63,747 nt of DNA from Selaginella moellendorffii. Its lineage: Eukaryota > Streptophyta > Lycopodiopsida > Selaginellales > Selaginellaceae. Numbering within the stretch: the stretch's first letter is position 1; the number at the start of each line of letters is the position of its first letter. The notes below the pieces were generated by a model. The model searched no databases and was not told the DNA's origin. It saw only the letters and a list, made by a program, of their open reading frames with translations. Position numbers and translations under genes: made by a program. Of this stretch, positions 9,986-22,237 are shown piece after piece. The DNA is taken from contig NW_003314303.1 of the NCBI RefSeq assembly GCF_000143415.4, forward strand, positions 378,467-442,213, read 5' to 3'.

Positions 9986-12100
9986 AAACCGAGAGGTTGG
10001 CATAGTTACGAGAAATGGTTACTGGATTTGGCGAGTCTGTGGAACGGAGGTAATCAAATGCAAAGACGAGCTTTCAAAAGCAGGATTTGTTTGGAGCTGT
10101 CGTTCCTGAGGTTTGTCACTCTTTGGCAGGGACTTCTTGGAATTTTGAAGTTAGTCCTGGAGAAATTGAAGAGAGACTAAATCGGTTTTCTTTTCTTCCA
10201 GGACCTTTAGCTTCATGCTCTTGGCTGCAGGCACAAAGAGTTATCCATGGCCGTTCACAGATGCGGGCTGCAATTGTTGTTCTGATAATTTCATAGTGGA
10301 AGCCTGATGGACGTTTGAGGAACATGAAACCAGATGCTTCCTCGTGGCCAATGCTCTGACTGACAAGTTTTTAGTTGTTTCATGGGCATTCCTGTTACAA
10401 GGGTACGCATAGATGAACATGCTTTGTAAGTCTTTCAAGTGTATTGTTCTCGGGCTTTAGTTGGTACTCTGATTGCATGTTCCAGTTGGCAGCAAAGAGC
10501 AGGGAAGAAACGTGGAGAAATCCTTGGAAATCCACTTAACAGTTGCACAAGTCTGTGTTCTTCCATTTGTTTATGTTTTAAGATGTTCTAGATGCGTACT
10601 CGCGCGGGCAAAGCAACGTGTCAATAGTTCAAAATTGTCACAAGTATCAGGGTGGTTGCTGTCCCTTTTGTGCGGCGGTGTACTGGTTTATGCGGCTTGT
10701 GCCACCTCGATAGATATTTGCCCACAAGCCCGATGCCTGGTATGCTTTGCTGAAGTCATATTCAGTGGCTATGAAGATCACAGAAGGGACGGTGGCGGAC
10801 AGAGGCGCGGCAATGTCATCATAGGAGAGGAGCTGACATTCCACCGTTGGAGCGTTATAGCATTCATCGCAACAAGACGACAATGATTAGGCAACTTTGC
10901 TGAAGTTGTGGCAACCCATCAACATATTGGCGATGCACTGCATGGGCAGCCATGGGCATTACACACGAAACTGATCATCTGTACAAGAGAAGACAGAGCA
11001 GGCACCATGCATTCAGTTCTAAGAGCATAGAATGAGTGCTAAAGAAGAGAACACTACTGGTAAAAAAGAGTGCTAGAGCAAAGGGCTAGGGCTTGGGCTT
11101 GAGCACCTTCTAGAAGGGAGTGCTTCCTCCTTCCATTGCTCCAGCGCGTCAGCGGCTAGATTCTTTCGGAGTGACCATGCGAGATTGTACACAACAATAT
11201 CGACTACTGCGTGAGAAGGGGAGGGAATTCATGGCACACAATGCAACCGCGCATTTGTTGACGGTTGTAAAATATTTCAACCCAGAGGCGAGTTTCTCTT
11301 TTTGTTCCTTCGCAAGGCTTATTCAACGATAAGACCACCGTCGCTCAATCACTTTCAAAACCTTTGAGCGTGTAGCCAAAAGTTATCATCGGAATGGCGA
11401 CTGCTCCTGCCAAAATCTTGTGGAGACTGGCAAGGCAGATCATCTCTTGGAAACTCTCCACGCCAGCGCCGGGGCATCTAAATCGATACCAGGAATTGTT
11501 TCTGGAAATGCCATGTCGCAGCATTGCATAAACCTTGCTAATGCAAATGTACGCAATGCTTGGAAAAACAATTGTACTGATTTTTTTTGGAAAAATCTCA
11601 AAGAAAGATAGTGTTTCGTGAAATGCGGTAGTGCTTGCATATGCCCATCCCTGTTATCTTGTTTAGATCTTTGGCGATGGTAGATGCTATGACAAAAGAC
11701 TCCAGGGAGATGAGTCAAAAGAGATTGCAAACATCCCAAAGAGCTTTCTGGAAAATCTTTCTCAGTTCTTATCAAATTCTTGAAATCAATCAAACAACAG
11801 AAGTCTTGCAAAGACGTCAGGATGTGTGTTAAATTCTCGGGCTTTTGCTCGCTGCTCTAATTGCTTCTTCCAGCTTGGGAGATGGAAGAAACGTCGGTAC
11901 AACCTGGAGAAATCCTTAGAAATCCACTCGCTCGTTAGCTTCAAGGTAGAGTTTTACCAGCCTGAACTTCCGTTCTTTTGTTCTTTCAACTCACAGGCTC
12001 CTGGATATGCTCCAAGTCTGGTTCTTGTTCTTGAGAGTTCTTCCATTTTCTAAAGATGAGTGCTCGCGCGGGCAAAGCACCATTTAATAGCTCGATCGAT
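9986..12100 (+). pseudogene. Mosaic of decayed duplicated segments (tail of the 14974-16201 gene plus PPR-like pieces)
   Basis: 9986-10080 repeats part of the last exon of the gene at 14974-16201 (the GGATTTGGCGAGTCTGTG stretch encoding WIWRVCGT) with deletions. 10100-10440 and 11390-11830 match 16200-16960 and 17390-17900. Shared landmarks are GAGGTTTGTCACTC, TGCATATGCCCATCCCTGTTATC and the GTTTCATGGGCATT stretch. No open frame longer than about 140 codons exists and none is recognisable as an intact protein. These are old segmental copies, probably PPR-gene derived, now pseudogenes. Confidence 0.55.
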
Positions 12101-13711
12101 CATTGATTAATCTTATCAGGAAATTTTCTCTTTCTCGTTTGCAGGCGCATACACGACGACCAGGACAGTGGATGGAGGTTCGTGCTTGCTGTTGTGAGAC
12201 AGGCATCTCACGCGGCTCGCGCAATCGTTGCATCTCATGCGGAAGAACACTAACCTTAGCTCTTACGAAACTAGTGAATCCATCGCTGTATGCTGGATTG
12301 GAGGAAGCGCTGGCGAGACGATCCAATGAAGAGGAGCTGATTGTTCTTGCCTGTCACAAGGAAGAGGGACGCGAGTGAATTCCTACAAAGAAAAAGAACT
12401 TAGAGAATTCTTTTTTCTCGCAACTGGATGTATCACCCGTCGTTCCGGTTTCGCACAAGTTTCTGTCATGGGTCATTGATGAAACTCCTCTAGCTACAAC
12501 TCATATTTTCTCTCGCAGGACAAGGCAAGTGTTGGAGCAATGCATGCCCAAGAACACTGCGGAGCTGACGATGGCCGGCATTTGCTCGAGGGACTCGTGA
12601 CGAACGTCTTTGTTGTCTTGGGCACGTAAGTCATCGAGTTCTTTTTCTCTGGGTTGATCTGTTCTCTTCTAAGAATTGTGCTATAGTTTCTAGTGTTGGT
12701 GAAGAATAGATATGCGTCGTCCAAAAAGCTGTGATCGAGAAATAATTCAAAGTTTTCTCAAACTCACCCAAACTCATGTTTTTTTTTGTTCTCTCAACTC
12801 TATAATTTGTTCGGAGAAGAACATCCCACACCTTGGGACGAACGCTACCTCTGGAAAGAAGCATTTGTGACGAGTATGAATCTCGCTGCATTTTCCGAAT
12901 TTTTACGTCCTTCTTGCGTGAGACTGTGAACAAAATCCAAATGCCAGTGCCATGGAACACAAGCGCGGTGGAATCCAAATCACTGGGATAATTAAATCTC
13001 TCAAGGTAGACTTTTTTCCCTTATTAAAATTATTCTTTTCTTTCCACTCACAGGCTCCCGCCAATGTCATAAAGATGCTCCAGGTCTGTATTCTTGTTCT
13101 CCATTTTTTTCTGTTTTTAAGTAGTTCTTGATGCACAGAACCGGGCAGTACCTGAATCGGAGGATCTTAATTACATCAAATCTCTGGATTAATTTTTAAA
13201 CAACGAACTTACAATACAATGAGAACTCGTGCCTTCGCCATTGGAGTTCGTTCCAATCTATATGAACTCGGATAATCTGACGTGATTGGGGTTCTGCAAA
13301 ACGTATGATAGTAGGCCGGTGCTGTTGCCGTCAGGGAACTTACGATTCAAATACGTTGATAGCACAATGATCCTCGTCAAGGGTATCTTTACATTACATG
13401 GATTGTGACTTCTTTCTCTTTCCAGGTTTTCAGAGCTATATGTTTGCTTCTCGAGTTTTATATGTTCCTAGGCTAGTGTACCTTATCTGAGCTGTGAAAC
13501 AATCGGCTACGGTCAAAGAGAATAACGGAAACGAGGATTTCTGTTTTCCTTCTGCTTCTTGAGATTTCTTGCATGATTCTTTTGTTATTTGTAAGGATAG
13601 AGAAATCTCCCCGTTCATAAAACCGCTGTCTCGCATAAGAAACCGAGACGTAAGAGAGAAAAGTTTCAGAAGTCAGCGTGTTCTACCTAGCTGGTTTCTT
13701 CTCGTTGTCAA
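12101..13711. other. Gene-poor stretch with further repeat remnants
   Basis: A 91-codon ORF at 12103-12378 is unrecognised and may be chance or an exon. 13048-13085 (GCTCCCGCCAATGTCATAAA...) has a diverged copy near 18389. I see no supported gene. Any 5' exons of the trypsin-like gene at 13712 would lie here. Confidence 0.35.
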
Positions 13712-14310
13712 ATGGGGGAGAACAGGTGATTTTCTTACTTCATTTTCCATGTGTTTTTAATGAATACAAGTTCACTGTTTCAACAGGTTTGTCAAGCGAT
13801 GTAAGAAATATTTGCTTGTAGGTGTAATGGATGATCTGGCCACTGTCGTTGATTCAAAGCATGCCATTACGTTTGCGCACGAAGGGCACAGCGTTTGGCA
13901 AGTTGGACATGTCTTTACCTTCAGACACCCATTCAAGCAAACCGTGCAGGAGGTGCCAGTCATTCTCGAAGTGGAAGCATTGTTTCGGAACTCGGATCTC
14001 ATCCTCTTGAGACGGATGTATGGTGAGTTCCAATAGTATCCAGGGTTGGAAATACCGCAGCAAGGCATGGAGCCTTGGCTGCCGGCATGGACTTGTTGCA
14101 GTGAGACACGGCGTTGTGAGTGAAGATTCGGAGGAAGCGTCCTCCATTCGAACAAATGGCTTCTTAATGGGCGACTCTGGATCTGTCAAGGGTGAAAGTG
14201 GTGGTGGACTCTTCGTAGCCGACAGTGGAGCTTTGATTGGCATGAACATCGGGGTTAACCATGAGGATGTTTTTGTCTCATCTTCTCTTCTCATGGAAAT
14301 ACTAGGCTAG
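13712..14310 (+). CDS. Short trypsin-like serine-protease-fold protein (tentative, 3 exons)
   Basis: The model joins 13712-13725, 13787-14022 and 14102-14310 with introns of 61 and 79 bp, all GT-AG, giving 459 nt and 152 residues. The candidate triad is in the chymotrypsin-fold order: His in ITFAHEGH, Asp in RNSDLILLR (compare DIALL in the family) and Ser in GESGGGLF (compare GDSGGP). The strand HGVVS before the Ser region also fits. At 152 residues it is shorter than a normal protease domain (about 200), and the segment between Asp and Ser is compressed. It may therefore be a truncated copy, or lack 5' exons, or splice differently around 14023-14101. Proteolytic activity is not established. 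Confidence 0.45.
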
Positions 14311-14973
14311 GCTAGGCTCTGTTTTGTTTCTTTACAATATAAGCTCATTAGAGGTCCATCTAAGCGCGGCAGCAGCGTTCATTCCATCAGCGCGCGGTGC
14401 TCCATTTGCGAGATGTTTTCGCGACGAGCGAGGATGTTTCAGGTCGAGCTAGATGCTATGGTGAGCTTGAGCCAGGGTAGAACGTCGAGATTCGAGAAGG
14501 CGGGATTGTCTGTTTGGAAGTCGAGCTGTTGAACCATTCGAGCAGTCGAGAGACGAACAGTTCCGCGTATGCCAGCTTTTTTACTTCGAAATCTTTCTCC
14601 CACAGAAGCCGCAGTCACGCTGGTTTAGCAGACAAGACAAGGTGCCTGATTGATCCGCTAGGACGATCTAACCATCTAGATTGTGCAGTGGAGACTATGA
14701 CGCCGGGAAAATTTCTTGAGATGACAAGATGGATGTGTGGCTAGAGATTCGCTATGCTTTGATGTGTTCTCTCCGCGTTGGCAAGAGCTTGCGAGTTTAT
14801 GACACACCAGTTACTTGCGCTAGCAACATGATCCTGTAAAAGAGCTGTAGCCAAGCTGGAAATGCACGCGGGCAGCATCAGGCAGGAACTCGGCTGGTCG
14901 AGATTCGGTTCCGTCTCCCAGAACTAAGGAGTGATATTTCACGGCGGTCGCTCTAGGGTTTGGGTTTGCGTGA
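14311..14973. other. Intergenic, no gene seen
   Basis: Only short ORFs without recognisable content. It presumably holds the promoter of the next gene. Confidence 0.4.
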
Positions 14974-16201
14974 ATGGAGGGCAACATTCTAAGCGATGTC
15001 TTCCACCACCTCGAGGTGAGCAGCTCCATCCGTGGGGTGTAAGTTGCCAAATTTGGATTTTTTGCAGCAGCATCCCGCTGCGGATGCGGATGAGCGAAAG
15101 TGCCGCGAGTACCAGCAGCTTCTTGTCAAGGTAAGCAGGATCGATCTCTGGAAGAGTAAATTCTCCACCGATTTGCGTTGCTGATACGCTGTGACAGGGC
15201 GAGAGTTTAATGCTGGTTTGTTTGTTTCTGCAGCAACGCACTGAGGTTCAACACCTTCTCGAGCAACAGCAGCAACTCAACGAGCAGCAGCAGCGGCTCA
15301 ACAAGCAACTCCAGCAGCTGCTCCGGCTGCCGCCAGAGCCTACTGTGGTCTTTCCAAAGGTATCACCTTTCGCTCCTGTTCTTGCTTTCTTTCCTCTTAG
15401 ATCATCAAGCTTTCTTCTTTTTCTTCTCAGGAAGAACCTGTGCTGCGAGTTGTGAATGGCTGGTACACTGGCTGGGACATAATTTCCAAAGCGCGGGAGG
15501 ATGCGGCAATCGTCGGGATCGACCAGTTTGGCCACCGTGCAGTACACTTGCCCGATCATGCGTGCGTCGTGGTGGCTAGAGACGGCCTCGAAGTCTTCCA
15601 GCGGCTTGATCTTCGCTTCCCGAAAGCCATAGACAACAAGACGACCACTGGCTACGTTCTCTCGGACTATGATATGTGTGGAGACAATGCCGCCGGAGCT
15701 CGAATGGTGGTAACCGAGGACCACATTTCGCCAAGCATGGGAAGCGTGGATACGGATCGTTACGAGGACGAGCCTGGAGAGCATTTGGTGATGGGATGCG
15801 ACGAGTCTGGAAAGCTGATAGTCCGCTGGGGACAAATGCTTTGGGTCAAGCTTCCCAGCGGCTTGAAGATTCCAGATTTTTACCGCGAGAAATGTGCGCA
15901 CTTCGGCATCGGGAGCGGTGCGGAACTCGATGGAGGTGCAGTCTTTACTCGTGGTAAGTGAATCTTGGTATTGTTCTTGTTTGCTGTTCGTTGGTAACAT
16001 GGTTCTTGATGTGTTTCAGCTGGTTTCCTTGGCATAGCTACGAGAAATGATGAGCGGAGTTACTGGATTTGGCGAGTCTGTGGGACGGAAGCTCCTTGCG
16101 TGCGGATTAAAGTAATCAAATGCAAAGACAAGCTTGCAAAAGCAGGATTTGTAGCAGAGAAGTTGGAGGCCACAGCCTGTCATGAAAGCTTACTGTCCTG
16201 A
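14974..16201 (+). CDS. Unknown protein with Gln-rich coiled coil, 5 exons
   Basis: Exons 14974-15015, 15068-15130, 15234-15359, 15431-15953 and 16020-16201 join with GT-AG introns and correct phases to 936 nt (311 residues). The N-terminal 75 residues (MEGNILSDVFHHLE, then LLEQQQQLNEQQQ) form a Gln/Leu coiled coil. The rest is a compact domain (NGWYTGWDIISKA..., DQFGHRAVHLPDH, DYDMCGDNAAGA, WGQMLWVKLPSG, YWIWRVCGT) that I do not recognise. I see no signal peptide or membrane segment. Its last exon has a decayed copy near 9986-10080, so the family has been duplicated locally. The intron phases and sustained frame argue for a real gene. Confidence 0.6.
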
Positions 16202-17240
16202 GGTTTGTCACTCCTTGCCAGGTACTTCTTGGAACTTTGAAGTTAGTTCTAGGATTCCTGGAGAAATTGAGATACTTGAGAATTCGACCTGAATATAAAA
16301 TCGGCTCTTTTTCTTGGATTTGCCTGCTGGGCTCATGGTTTCTTCCAGGACCTTTAGCTTCACGCTCTTGGCTGCAGCCACAAAGAGTTCCATGGCCGTT
16401 CACTCTCGGGCTCGACAGGTGAAACTGTGACGTTATGTAGAGAACGACGAGTTTGCCACCGCTTTGGAGCTCTTTTCGCTGGCACTGTTTCGTGATACTC
16501 GGACTGTCGTGACTGTTCTCATGGCTTGTGAAAGCCTGGTCTTGGCAGTCGACATCATTTTTTGGAGAAAACTAACTGGAAAGCACAACACTCTGCTAGA
16601 TGCTTATACGAAGTGTGGCAGCGATTCGAGGAAAGTATTCGCAAGCATGCAGCGTCACGGTGTTGTGTCATTGAACGCTCTAATGCTTGGGTATGTAGGG
16701 AACGGGAAGGACGAGCTGGCACTCGAGCCCGACTTGCGGATGCTAGGACGTAGCTGCTGTGGCCTGTGCTGGACTATCAGCACGAGAAAAAAAGCTGTGA
16801 ACTCGATGCGAAAGGAACCAGGATCCATCCTCAAGCTCGAAACTGTGGGTATGATCTGGAGCTTTTCGTGGCTAATGCTCTGACTGATAAGTCTTTAGTT
16901 GTTTCATGGGCATTGCTGCTACAGGGGTACTGAGGTGGCGGTGAACTTGCTTTGTAAATCTTTCAAAGTGGGCTTCACTGATTGCTTGTTTCAGTTTGGC
17001 AGCAAAAGAAACGTTCAAATCCTGGAATCCACTCAACAGTTACGAGTTTCATCAAATGTGCTCTATAGCTTTCAAGGTTAAAGTTCTTCCAGTCACAAAG
17101 ATGCTCCCGAGTCTGAGAAAACTCTTCAATTTTTCATGTTTTAAGAAGTTCTATGGGCAAAGCACCATGGCAGCTATGTTCACTCACAAATGTCAGGGTC
17201 AAAGCCATGAAGCCGAAGCTTGTAGTTGTAGTGTTTAGAA
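16202..17240 (+). pseudogene. PPR (PLS-type) pseudogene fragment 1
   Basis: The ORF at 16464-16883 contains NTLLDAYTKCGSDSRKVF and VVSLNALMLGYVGNGKDE, diagnostic of plant PLS-class pentatricopeptide repeats (compare YxKCG..., VVSWNALI.GY). The frame is short, lacks the rest of the array and continues with broken remnants to about 17240. Intact PPR proteins bind organelle RNA; this copy is dead. Confidence 0.65.
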
Positions 17241-18540
17241 CTCTCAAAAACGCAATCGGGCGAGCAACAAACATTTACTCATCCACGAACCCCAGACAAG
17301 TCGTGGATGTTTAACACAATTCGTTCAACACAATTTGCGCGGAAACAATTTTTAAAAACTTTGCGCGTGTGAGCAAAAGTTGGCGACTGTCCCCGCCAGG
17401 AACTCGTGCTGCTCACTCAACAGGGGCTGATCATCGGAGACTGGCAAAGGAGTTGGCTGATCATCTCTTGGAAACTCTCCACACCAGTGCTAAATTTGCC
17501 CAGGGCGGGAATCTAAACTGAATCCAGGAATTGTTGATGCCGTGGCATAGCATTGCGTCTCATAAAACTTGCTAATGCAAATTTATGCAGGCGTGGCAAA
17601 ACCTTGTATCGATTTGTCTTGGAAAGATCTCTAAAAATGATAGTCTCTCGTGAAACGCGGTAGCGTCTGCATATGCCCATCCCTGTTATCTTGTTTGGAT
17701 CTTTGGCGATGATAGATGTTATGACAAACGAACCACAACAGCAAACAAAAAAAACCAATGGTGGCAGGATTAGCAAGAGAACAAAGCTGTGAACTCGATG
17801 ACAAAACGGTGAAGGCGCAGAAAGGAACCATGATTCATCTGGAAGCTCGGCAACATTTCATGGCCAATGCTCTCATTGCAAAGTGAAGTTTTTAGCGGTT
17901 TGAGGCATCCTGATGTTTCATTGGCATGACTGCTACGTACAGGGGTACGCGGAAGATGGAGGTGAACTTGTTGTAAGTCTTTCGAAGACTGGAGCAAAAC
18001 GGTCATGGTGTTTGTTAAATTGCTCGGCCTTTGGTCGCTGCTCTAATGGCTTGTTCCAGTTTGGCAGCAAAGAGCATCGAATGAAACTCAAATCTGTGGA
18101 GAAATATCCTTGGAAATCCACATAACAGCTTCGAGTGACTCCGTCAAACATGCTTTGGCAGTGTTTGACAGGATGAGTGTTTGACATTGTCTCGTGAAAT
18201 CCGCTCATCATCCTCGCTTTGGATCTCTTCGAGTGTGGCAGCATTCCAGAAAATCTCGCGGACATTCGTCGCCGCTCTCGCAGCTTGTGCAGCTCTTTCC
18301 GCTCATGAAGATGGAGAATTCTTGGCCTCAAAAGCTTGTCCAAATTTTTGTCGTCCAATTTGCCAGCCAAAACTTCTTCTCTTCTTTCAACTCGGCTCCC
18401 AGTAATGCCACAAAGATGCTCCAGGTCTGTGTAATCTTGCTCTCGTAAAAAGTTCCTCCATTTTTTGATGAAATTCTCGAAAAAAAACGTTCTCGATGCA
18501 CTGCTCGCGCGCATAGCACCATGACTCATTAACTTAATCC
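17241..18540 (+). pseudogene. PPR-related pseudogene fragment 2
   Basis: 17390-17720 is a second copy of 11390-11700. 18180-18410 encodes RTFVAALAACAALSAHEDGE in one frame, a typical PPR P-L spacing, with shifts on both sides. 17870-18130 parallels 16880-17060. The pieces form at least a third copy of the same degenerate module. Confidence 0.5.
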
Positions 18541-18793
18541 GAGGAGCTTGATTACTTTAAAAAAACAGGCCTCCAGTCGGACGTTTGCCGCCCGTTTCCC
18601 GCCCGGAATTCAAACTCGTCGCTTTAATGAATGCCACGCTTTAAAAAGTGGAAAAAAAAAAGAGGTATCATCGAATATTCGCAGTTGACGGTCCCACTTA
18701 AGATGCCGCTCTTGCCAACGGCCAGGATGTTCTAGGCCCGGACATACGTTTGATTTTCTTCCGTGTGGGCTCTCACCAGTGGAGGAGCGCGCG

Positions 18794-19725
18794 ATGGCGG
18801 TGAAGAACTGGGTCTCGCGGCTGGACAGCAAGGGCAAGATCGTGTGCTCACTGGTGGTGGCGCTCAGTGTCTTCTCGGCGATTCTTGGCTTCTCGGCCGA
18901 GGGCGAGCGCGTCAGGGTATGTGTGATTCGATTTCTTCCCGTTCTTGCCCTATTCTCGCTCTTCCTCTCGATTCTTGGCTGGATTTCCTAGAAGCTGGGC
19001 TTTTCTCGATTGGATTCCAGTGCTAGGCGATGCATTCCTTCTCACGCTTGGAAATCTCTTTTCTTGTTCTTTCTTCCTTTTCTTGATACTCTCTACTAAC
19101 GAAGACTTATTTGCCAAGCGAAGCCCGATGAGGTCCGTCGCGTCAATGGAGCGTGTACATATCCCAAGAGCTCGGCGTTGGGTCTTGGAATCAGCGCGGC
19201 GCTCTTCCTCCTCGCCGCCCAAGTCCTCGTTAACGTCTTTGGCGGCTGCATTTGCTGCGAGAGGAGATCGAGCTCCTCGTTCGTTTCCATGATCCGGCTC
19301 GCAACTTTGAGCTTGATCGCCTCCTGGTAAGTCAAGCTTGGTTCTCTCCTTGGTTCCCTAGCTTATAACTTTGCTCGATCTTGGGTCTCTAGCTTATAAC
19401 GTTTGCTCGATCTTCCAGGATCACTTTCTTCTTCGCTTTCATCCTGCTCGTCGTGGGAGCAAGCTTGAATCAGCGCCACCAGGACGATCACTGGTTCACT
19501 GGCCAGTGCTTCGTCGTCAAGCGTGGGGTGTTTGCCGGTGCCGCGGTGCTCTCGCTCGCGACTGGAGCTCTGGGAGTTCTCTACTACTTCGCCGCCTCCG
19601 AGACGAGGAAGCAGGACTGGCAAAGCCATCAACCGGGGGGTGTCACCATGGGCCAGTCGTATGGAGCTCACCAGTTTGGAAGCTACTCTCCATACCCACA
19701 AAGCAGCCAGTTCCCTTCCATTTGA
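18794..19725 (+). CDS. DUF1218 family four-helix membrane protein, 3 exons
   Basis: Exons 18794-18916, 19124-19326 and 19419-19725 give 633 nt (210 residues). The upstream GTG-started frame is not needed because ATG 18794 begins MAVKNWVSRL. Four hydrophobic segments are visible: near residues 15-32, 57-80 (LGLGISAALFLLAAQVLVNV), 103-117 (ITFFFAFILLVVG) and 140-158. The conserved CTYP and GGCICCERR cysteines between helices 1-2 and after helix 2 are those of the plant DUF1218 family, which in Arabidopsis includes proteins affecting secondary-wall lignin and vein/leaf symmetry. The C-terminal tail is Gln/Ser/Tyr-rich. A CTAAC branch-like site lies in intron 1. The exact role here is unknown. 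Confidence 0.88.
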
Positions 19726-19912
19726 ATCAAGCTAAGTGGTTTCTTTCTCTTGGTACCATCTCTCTCGTAGAGCTTAAGAGCTTAGATTTCTTGTCTAGGT
19801 GCTCGCTTGAATAAGAGAGCGTTCTTCCCGAGTCTTAAGACTTACTCTTTACGATCTTACGTAGAAGATTTCTTGTCCTTGAAAGCAATCAATAGAACTG
19901 GATTGTTTTGCT

Positions 19913-21494
19913 TCACGAGCAGCAGTATGGTTGTCTTCCAGGACTCGATGGAGCCATCGTTGGGCAAAGAGACGGACACATATTTTCTCCTATCAAAGAT
20001 CTTCCTGTGGAGAAGAAGTAAAGGAATTGTTCCCAGCTTATAGCACCGATTCCTATCAGACAGGCACCAAAACACTTGTTTAGATTTAAGAAAATGGTTC
20101 TTTTCTTGTTCTTCACTCACCTGTGTTGTCAATCCGGTTGAAGACACTCTCGAAGGACTCTCGCCGGCCATCCTTGTTTCGTGCTCTGGACAGCTGCATG
20201 AAGGCAGCGATCTGCAGCACAGGAGAGATTCAAGTTTTTAGCACCGTTGGAGAGGAGATTTTTAGAGAGCATACAGACATCTTTGTCGCGTTTCATCGCC
20301 ACCATGAGCTCGCCCTTGGTGATTTTACTGCAAGTTACTTCGAAATTTGAGGCGCTGTCCAAAAGTAAAGAAGATTACCCTGTGTTTTCAGAGTCGATCT
20401 TCGTGAACATGTCCAATAGCCTTTGGTACTCCTTCACCGAAATTCCCACCGCCGCCGCTTGTGTCCTGATGTAAGCAGCATCTCTTGCATTCTTGCTGGC
20501 TGCTCTTACAGCTCCAAACGCTGTTGTTAGCTGCTCCATCGCCCTGTTTACGCACTAAACTAAGCTTACTTCTGAGAATTATCATCCGAGATCGAAAGTT
20601 TTTCCTTACCTTGCGTGAAATGTCAATGCGCTGTGAAGGAATTGCTCGAGAAGTTGCTGCAGACTCCTCGCAAGTCAGCTCTCAAAATAGGATGTACTTA
20701 ATCCTCACCATGTAAGGCTCAAATGGATCACCAATGTCTCCCGGCCAGCGAGGGTGCCACCCTTCTGCGTGCGGCTTGAGCGGTATCTCACCTTTCCTCG
20801 CAGTCAAGAGATGTTGCATCGTTTCTGGTGGAAACATCTGGAAACGAAATGCACAAGTTAGACGCGCCTCGACTCTTTGATCTAAGCACTTACAACTTAC
20901 TCTGGGAACAACTCCGCGAGAGCCAAACTGCTGAATGGAAGCATCAAGAGCTACGTTGATCCTCTCTGCCTGCGATCAAGGAATGCTTCAAGGACTTAAA
21001 GCCTTAGAAAAAAGAAGCTCAAGAAACTACCATAGCATTGCGCATCTCTTCAGCAGCTAGTATCGCCTCGGCAGCAGTGTAAAGGCTAGAGACTTGTTCT
21101 TCTGTTTGAAACAAAGAGGAGAAAGATAAAAAATAGAAGAGAAGAGTTCCACAAGTCATGGAAGAAACGCTCAAACAGGCAAGAAATTCGTTACCAGTTT
21201 GACCTTACGATTGCATTGATAAGCATCCATGCTGTTGCAAAGGTTGAGCTTCTGCTCCAGCCGGGCGCAGGACTGGATTGCCCGCGACACATTAATGTCG
21301 TAGCATTGGACACCTGATCAACAAAGAACACATAAGAAAACCGTAGAAAATCCCCCAAACTCACGCTTCATCTCCGTCGCCCATGTCTGCAGCGCATACC
21401 GGAGTTGCCGCACCTTGCTGCTCCTCTGGAACTGTGGATCTCGCCACACAGCGCAATCGGTGATGATGGCGCGCGCGAGCTCCTCGCACGCCAT
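19913..21494 (-). CDS. EF-hand calcium-binding protein, unrecognised plant family, 10 exons
   Basis: Exons from the ATG at 21494: 21365-21494, 21209-21313, 21031-21101, 20901-20969, 20709-20837, 20610-20656, 20379-20543, 20279-20327, 20121-20211, 19913-20052. All junctions are GT-AG with matching phases, 996 nt, 331 residues. A canonical EF-hand loop DSENTGKITKGE is split by intron 7. A second, degenerate loop (DNTGGIGAISWE) begins at the exon 9/10 boundary and lacks the position-6 Gly. The N-terminal two thirds are helical (RYALQTWATEMKR, SLYTAAEAILAAEEMRN) and contain a Trp/Pro-rich WHPRWPGDIGDPFEPYM block that I cannot assign. It is divergent from the callose synthase gene, with 743 bp between the two ATGs. 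Confidence 0.8.
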
Positions 21495-22237
21495 AGCCGA
21501 GCCTTAGGGCTCAACTGAAACAGGCGGCAGTTCTCATTTTAAATGTCTCTTACACGTGTCACTCATCCACTGCGTTTTGCCAGCGTGGATGCTGACATGG
21601 ATAGATTATACTTAAATAATGTATAATAACACCCTCAATCACATTTAGGCGCGCTCGCCAATCAATGCGAGCATAGGCATTATTATTCGATATGTACCGT
21701 GACGCTGTCGACGATTCTGCCCGCGAGCTACTACGACCTACTGCGACCCTATCGAGAGAGTCTCTCGCGACAGCGATCGCGACACCTCTCTGGTGCGCTA
21801 TCGATTCGATCGCTTTCGCCGCGACAGTGCCACTGCCCCTGCCCAAAAGCGCAAGCGCAATGCGCTGCCAGATAGCTGCTTAACAGGTACCATGGACGCC
21901 GCTGGAAAGCGTGATTAGGAGTGGAAGAATCGAACCGCAAGTGTTCTTGACACCCCCGGCGTCGCAATCTTCGCAGGGAGCGCCAGGAGCGATGGAATAA
22001 ATGGCGGCATTCGCGCTGGGACTATCGCTGTTCATCGTCTAGGGCGCCGTGCGCGAGGAGCAAGAACCCTGGGGTTTTTGGCGCTGGAATGGCGCCTCGG
22101 CGATCAGGTAGCGAGCTCGCATCTCCTGCCTTTCCAGGATTTCAGGCTCACAATGCTCGCAGGTTTGGGATTCATCATCTATTGGAGTAGAGATTCGATA
22201 TTACGCCGCCTCTGATCGATCTCTATCGCCGTGAGCA
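21495..22237. other. Divergent intergenic region (shared promoter space)
   Basis: 743 bp between the start codons of the EF-hand gene (minus) and callose synthase (plus). No ORF is supported. It must contain both promoters or both 5' UTRs, but no clear TATA box was picked out. Confidence 0.5.

Noticed and set aside
10473-10886. 137-codon plus ORF as a gene
   Set aside because: Composition and surroundings match the decayed modules. No domain, promoter or splice support.
15248-16000. 250-codon minus ORF
   Set aside because: Shadow of the 311-residue plus-strand gene, whose five exons join in phase.
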